64,000 nucleotides of DNA from NCBI GenBank assembly GCA_020073645.1, contig JAIQET010000017.1, positions 1 to 64,000 of the forward strand. The letters run 5' to 3'. Of this stretch, positions 63,670 through 64,000 are shown piece by piece. A program made the translations under genes and the position numbers. The first letter of the stretch is position 1; every line of letters begins with the position of its first letter. The notes below the pieces were generated by a model that did not search any database, was not told the origin of the DNA, and was given only the letters and a program-made list of their open reading frames with translations. This stretch comes from Terriglobia bacterium (GTDB taxonomy: Bacteria; Acidobacteriota; Terriglobia; Terriglobales; Acidobacteriaceae).

Positions 63670-64000
63670 TGTTCTGCCCCCGGTTCCACGTGTGGTCTGA
63701 TTCCTTCGTTGTACTCGACTTCAAGTGAGCGGTTGATTTCCTCGCGCAGTTCTTGGAGGACTTCGCCCGCCGTCTTGGCGACAGTGGCATCCTCCAAATG
63801 ACGTGGGCGTGGCAGGCCGATGAGAAACTCGCGCTTGATTCGTCCCGGACGGAAGGTGAACAGCACCACGCGATCGCCCAGCCGGACCGCCTCGCGCACG
63901 TTATGCGTAACGAAGATGATGGTACGTCCGGTTTCCGTCCAGATGCGCTCCAGTTCATCGTGCAGCAGGTCGCGGGTTTGCGCGTCCAGCGCGGCGAAGG
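63666..64000 (-). CDS. ABC transporter ATPase, C-terminal part (SsuB/TauB type; runs off window)
   Basis: The visible part begins FAALDAQTRDLLHDELERI (D-loop region), then TGRTIIFVTHNVREAVRLGDRVVLF with the switch His, and ends with a basic tail. This is the C-terminal ~110 residues of a nitrate/sulfonate/taurine-type ATPase; Walker A and the signature lie beyond 64000. Overlaps the permease start by four bases. Confidence 0.85.
   Translation of the reverse strand, partial: FAALDAQTRDLLHDELERIWTETGRTIIFVTHNVREAVRLGDRVVLFTFRPGRIKREFLIGLPRPRHLEDATVAKTAGEVLQELREEINRSLEVEYNEGIRPHVEPGAEQ

Overview
The window looks like a chromosomal segment of an Acidobacteriota-type bacterium (Terriglobia-like). 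The evidence is a GC-rich composition, large secreted proteins built from FG-GAP and choice-of-anchor-D repeats, an outer-membrane polysaccharide exporter (so Gram-negative), and SorAB-type sulfite oxidation. This taxonomic guess is inference from gene content; no rRNA or tRNA gene was seen. The window contains an IS-element edge, a small specialised-metabolite locus, a large exopolysaccharide (EPS) locus, a run of secreted repeat proteins, a sensor kinase, and a sulfur-oxidation/transport locus.

Region 1 (1-6.7 kb, minus strand). An IS481-like transposase N-terminus runs off the left edge. Next come five genes that read as a halogenated-pyrrole starter pathway: flavin-dependent halogenase, hexapeptide acyltransferase, acyl-CoA-dehydrogenase-type prolyl oxidase, stand-alone adenylation enzyme with a proline-like specificity code, and peptidyl carrier protein. 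This is the PltA/PltE/PltF/PltL gene set of pyoluteorin-type pathways plus an acyltransferase. The halogenase and the four-gene unit each sit behind a copy of the same ~115-bp leader, which suggests coregulation. A secreted lipoprotein hydrolase follows (6.7-8.1 kb).

Region 2 (8.3-33 kb, plus strand). This is a Wzx/Wzy-type EPS locus behind a strong sigma-54-like promoter (8657-8675). In order it encodes: OPX exporter, Wzz-like chain-length protein, degenerate CpsD-like ATPase, NusG-like antiterminator, UDP-glucose dehydrogenase with an internal deletion, two flippases flanking a small-molecule kinase, a candidate 55-aa protein, a sulfotransferase, a polymerase, a GH10-like hydrolase, a CE4 deacetylase, a GT4, an epimerase, a GT26, a DUF5989/SxtJ/carbamoyltransferase module, UDP-galactopyranose mutase, a phosphoglycosyl transferase, a second sulfotransferase and a membrane SGNH hydrolase. 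The predicted polymer is galactofuranose-containing, sulfated, carbamoylated and deacetylated.

Region 3 (33-58.3 kb). Five giant secreted FG-GAP proteins carry exactly 7 or 14 FG-GAP motifs each, that is, one or two seven-bladed propellers. They are interspersed with a second carbamoyltransferase (behind another sigma-54-like site), GalE, a hybrid PAS/GAF histidine kinase and a PilZ protein. The second phosphoesterase-FG-GAP gene seems to have lost its signal peptide by fusion to the 3' remnant of an opposite-strand gene.

Region 4 (58.3-64 kb, minus strand). SorAB sulfite dehydrogenase, a porin, a ModA-like binding protein and an SsuBC/TauBC-type ABC transporter (ATPase cut by the window edge) form a sulfur-oxidation/transport locus.
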